Positions 62,178 through 64,000 of a stretch of DNA of 64,000 nucleotides are shown in pieces. The first letter of the stretch is position 1. Every line of letters starts with the position of its first letter. Origin of the DNA: Labrys monachus. Its GTDB lineage: Bacteria; Pseudomonadota; Alphaproteobacteria; Rhizobiales; Labraceae. The stretch lies in NCBI RefSeq assembly GCF_030814655.1, contig NZ_JAUSVK010000001.1:503043-567042 (forward strand), in the 5' to 3' direction. Below the pieces are notes generated by a model. That model was not told the DNA's origin. It ran no database searches and worked only from the letters and a program-made list of their open reading frames with translations. The position numbers and the translations under genes are program-made.

Positions 62178-62273
62178 ATGGGAGCCGTCATTGTTCTGAT
62201 CTTGCTCTTTTTCGGAATTTTCGTCTGGTTATACCTATTTTTTCATCCAGCAAACGTCACAATGGAGGCATGA
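62178..62273 (+). CDS. Micropeptide, single transmembrane helix (31 residues)
   Basis: ATG at 62178 reads MGAVIVLILLFFGIFVWLYL then a short tail FFHPANVTMEA and TGA at 62271-62273. Nearly the whole product is one hydrophobic helix with Trp/Tyr at its end. The stop lies one base before the ATG of the next gene, whose GGAGG ribosome site is inside this frame, so coupled translation is likely. No strong ribosome site is visible for the micropeptide itself. Confidence 0.45.
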   Translation: MGAVIVLILLFFGIFVWLYLFFHPANVTMEA

Positions 62274-62274
62274 C

Positions 62275-62592
62275 ATGGAGCCGTTCATGTGTCGCTATGA
62301 AGAATTGTCGAAAGAGGATCTGCTGAACGAAATTCGAAAGAAGGAGAATATGATTCTCATGCTTTCGATGGAGGTGGATAAGACCTATTTATTCGACAGG
62401 GCGTCCTACGATGCCACAAAGTTATTTGTAAAGGACGCTCAGGACGCCTGGCTGATGACGTTCATATTTTCGTCCCTGTTTATAATGGCGGGCATTTCCA
62501 CCGGGCTGCAAGTGTACAGCTCGACGTTTATCTCCATCGTCTGGCTGGTCCATTGCCTGGCGCAGTGGCGAAGCGACCGGCATTGCCCGTGA
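62275..62592 (+). CDS. Small two-helix membrane protein
   Basis: A 105-residue protein. The first ~55 residues are acidic and helical (YEELSKEDLLNEIRKKENMI, possible coiled coil), followed by two membrane helices (WLMTFIFSSLFIMAGISTGL and YSSTFISIVWLVHCLAQW). GGAGG precedes the ATG by 7 bases. No family is recognised. The cytosolic N-terminus and hairpin membrane anchor recall small regulators of membrane complexes. It ends 38 bases before the terminator hairpin. Confidence 0.65.
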   Translation: MEPFMCRYEELSKEDLLNEIRKKENMILMLSMEVDKTYLFDRASYDATKLFVKDAQDAWLMTFIFSSLFIMAGISTGLQVYSSTFISIVWLVHCLAQWRSDRHCP

Positions 62593-62630
62593 CGCCCTTC
62601 GTCCTGGCCTGAGGGACGCGGCGTGGCAAA

Positions 62631-62658
62631 AAATCGCGCTTCGATGGAAGCGCGATTT
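62631..62658 (-). terminator. Intrinsic terminator of the AraC-type gene
   Basis: A 12-bp perfect stem, AAATCGCGCTTC (62631-62642) and GAAGCGCGATTT (62647-62658), with a 4-base loop. On the minus strand it is followed by a run of six T, immediately beyond the AraC-type stop, as expected of a rho-independent terminator. It may also slow transcription from the plus side. Confidence 0.85.
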
Positions 62659-62666
62659 GCTCTGGT

Positions 62667-63674
62667 CTAGCGGGCGAAAGTTCGGTTGTTCAACGCGCTC
62701 TTCAGGGTCTGGGACGGCAATTGGCCGTAGCGCCGTTTGTAGAGGCGGGCGAAATCACCCAGATTCGTAAAATACGCGCCCGCGACGCCGGTCAGATTTT
62801 CGCCGTCCCTCGCAAATTGCAGACGCCGGTGCACCGCTTCAAGGCGCCGGAGCGTCACCCATTGCATGGGCGTCCTGTCGAAAGCCGCCCGAAACGCATA
62901 TTGCAGACGACGAGACGACAGACCGGTGACGGCCTCGAGATCGGTCAGCGTAATCCGGCGCGCCAGATTGGCGTCGATATAGTCGCATGCCGTGTCGATG
63001 GCCGTCCGCGACTTCTCCACCGGGCCTGTGTCCGCCAGCAGCAATTGCGGACACATGACATAGAGGGCAGCCCGGAGAATGGCATCATCGAAGCCAGCCC
63101 GCTCGATAAGGGCCGCGTCGCAATTGAGGGTGTCGAGGAGGGCGCAGTGCTGAATCAGGAGGCGGCCCAAATCCACGCCTTGCGCCTTCAACTTCAGGGT
63201 GCGAGGCGCGGCGAAGTCGAGCGCTTCGAAGGAGGCGGACCGGGGCCGCCCGCCGATCATGGTCGCCACCATCGGCTCCAGCACGGCAGGGTCGATATCG
63301 ATGCCGATGACGGAGCGCGCGGTCGAGGAGGCCCTGCATCCGATGGGGGGCAGGAATACGCCGGATCTGCCCTTTTCCCATTCGAGCGTTCGGCCGCCGC
63401 TCTGGGTCACGGTGGCGCCGTGCAGCGGAACGAGCAGGATGCCGAGGGGGGTCTGGCCTGCGTCCGCCGTCAGGGCGGACGATGCGCTCGCCACGAACCG
63501 GGCGTTCCGGGTTCTGACGACGGCCGCCTTGCTGAAGAATTGCGCCGAGCCGTTCGCCTGCCGGTACGACACGATCGACATGTCCGACAAGGCCTCCGAC
63601 ATCCGGTCCGGATTCTTGAAGGCGGTATGATTGCCGTTGCTGAACGCAAGCTGCGGGGTCTGCCGAGTGTACAC
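62667..63674 (-). CDS. AraC-family transcriptional regulator
   Basis: A 335-residue regulator. The N-terminal ~220 residues are a cupin-like AraC ligand domain (LVPLHGATVTQSGGRTLEWE, IGIDIDPAVLEPMVATM). The C-terminal ~100 form two helix-turn-helix motifs: TLTDLEAVTGLSSRRLQYAF and the second with FTNLGDFARLYKRRYGQLPS. The GTG at 63674 has GAGACAG upstream; an internal Met at 63602 is possible. Its target is unknown; the gene upstream is outside or at the window edge. The terminator at 62631-62658 follows it. Confidence 0.9.
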   Translation of the reverse strand: MYTRQTPQLAFSNGNHTAFKNPDRMSEALSDMSIVSYRQANGSAQFFSKAAVVRTRNARFVASASSALTADAGQTPLGILLVPLHGATVTQSGGRTLEWEKGRSGVFLPPIGCRASSTARSVIGIDIDPAVLEPMVATMIGGRPRSASFEALDFAAPRTLKLKAQGVDLGRLLIQHCALLDTLNCDAALIERAGFDDAILRAALYVMCPQLLLADTGPVEKSRTAIDTACDYIDANLARRITLTDLEAVTGLSSRRLQYAFRAAFDRTPMQWVTLRRLEAVHRRLQFARDGENLTGVAGAYFTNLGDFARLYKRRYGQLPSQTLKSALNNRTFAR

Positions 63675-64000
63675 CTGTCTCGATTCCGTCTCAGTCGTGT
63701 CGGCCGGTCTGCTTTCCGTCGGCGATGGATACCTTCGTCCGCGGCATGATCGTCATCGCCGGTCGAGGCTCGGCCCGATCGTCGGTCTCCGGCCTGCATT
63801 GGTAGCGACGCCGGGCGGCCGACAGGGCCGCGGCGGAGGATGTCGATGGAAGCCAAGCCGCCGCGATATCCGGTTCCGTCCGGCAGCGGAGGGGCGCCGG
63901 ACACGGCGCGAGGCGTTGCGAGTCGAAAGCAGCGCCTGGAGCTCGTCATCTGCGACGAGAATCGCTGCCGAGACCGGCAAAAGACGAGGGACGGAAGCAA
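63675..64000. other. Right-edge region without a confident gene
   Basis: Frames on the minus strand across the edge give Arg/Pro-rich translations, and one starts MPVSAAILVADDELQALLST, but no domain, signal or ribosome site supports them. The AraC-type promoter should lie here. Confidence 0.35.

Overview
The window is GC-rich chromosomal DNA, roughly 65% G+C by eye, from an alphaproteobacterium, most likely of the order Hyphomicrobiales (Rhizobiales). The evidence is the bcsN-bcsA-bcsB-bcsZ-TPR cellulose operon, DUF1236, DUF6429 and DUF930 proteins, rhizobial-type intergenic palindromes, and a typical GntR/enolase/ABC carbohydrate module. The genus cannot be fixed from sequence alone.

Layout. 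(1) 1-3192, minus: a large autotransporter adhesin that runs off the left edge and carries a 1140-bp internal tandem duplication. (2) 3.2-8.2 kb: small envelope genes, including a membrane protein, a tiny lipoprotein, a lytic transglycosylase with a SPOR-like tail, and DUF1236 and DUF305 proteins. (3) 8.3-21.9 kb: an exopolysaccharide locus. It has a WcaI-like glycosyltransferase, GDP-fucose synthesis (gmd, fcl), a polyprenyl-phosphate sugar transferase, an uncharacterised TPR-like protein, a Wzc/ExoP tyrosine autokinase, a Wza-like export lipoprotein, a CpsB-type phosphatase, a FecR-like protein and a Wzy/ligase-type polymerase. No flippase and only one ordinary glycosyltransferase are present, so part of the pathway must be encoded elsewhere. 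(4) 22-25.2 kb: membrane PQQ glucose dehydrogenase and two small conserved genes. (5) 25.2-34.7 kb, minus: a five-gene cellulose operon in which every junction is a 4-base start/stop overlap. (6) 35.4-37.7 kb: a CadD-like transporter, a small secreted protein and an Acg-like nitroreductase. (7) 37.9-44.9 kb: a type I restriction-modification operon (hsdM, hsdS, hsdR) followed 3 bases later by a DUF429 RNase H-like gene. (8) 45-51 kb: a GntR regulator divergent from an enolase-superfamily dehydratase and a complete sugar ABC importer. (9) 51.2-52.3 kb: a DUF930 protein, then more than 1 kb of repeat-rich non-coding DNA.

(10) 53.8-58.7 kb is a patchwork of acquired and broken elements. It holds a gspE fragment with a prepilin peptidase, the 3' end of a group II intron (maturase tail, domains V and VI), two AT-rich genes of which one is an Imm33-type immunity gene without a visible toxin, seven copies of a TGCACTGTCACCG-type repeat, an HxlR/enoyl-CoA hydratase pair and an IS3-family transposase remnant. 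(11) 58.9-63.7 kb: a complete autotransporter, two very small membrane-protein genes that look translationally coupled, a strong terminator hairpin and an AraC-family regulator.

Taken together the window is mostly cell-surface biology: two adhesins, a fucose-containing polysaccharide and cellulose, suggesting an attachment or biofilm lifestyle. A defence operon and a decayed genomic-island segment interrupt it. The most unusual parts are the DUF429 partner of the type I restriction operon, the repeat/orphan-immunity/group II intron patchwork at 54.8-56.8 kb, a stem-conserving repeat family at 52.5 kb, and the cpsB/wza gene overlap.
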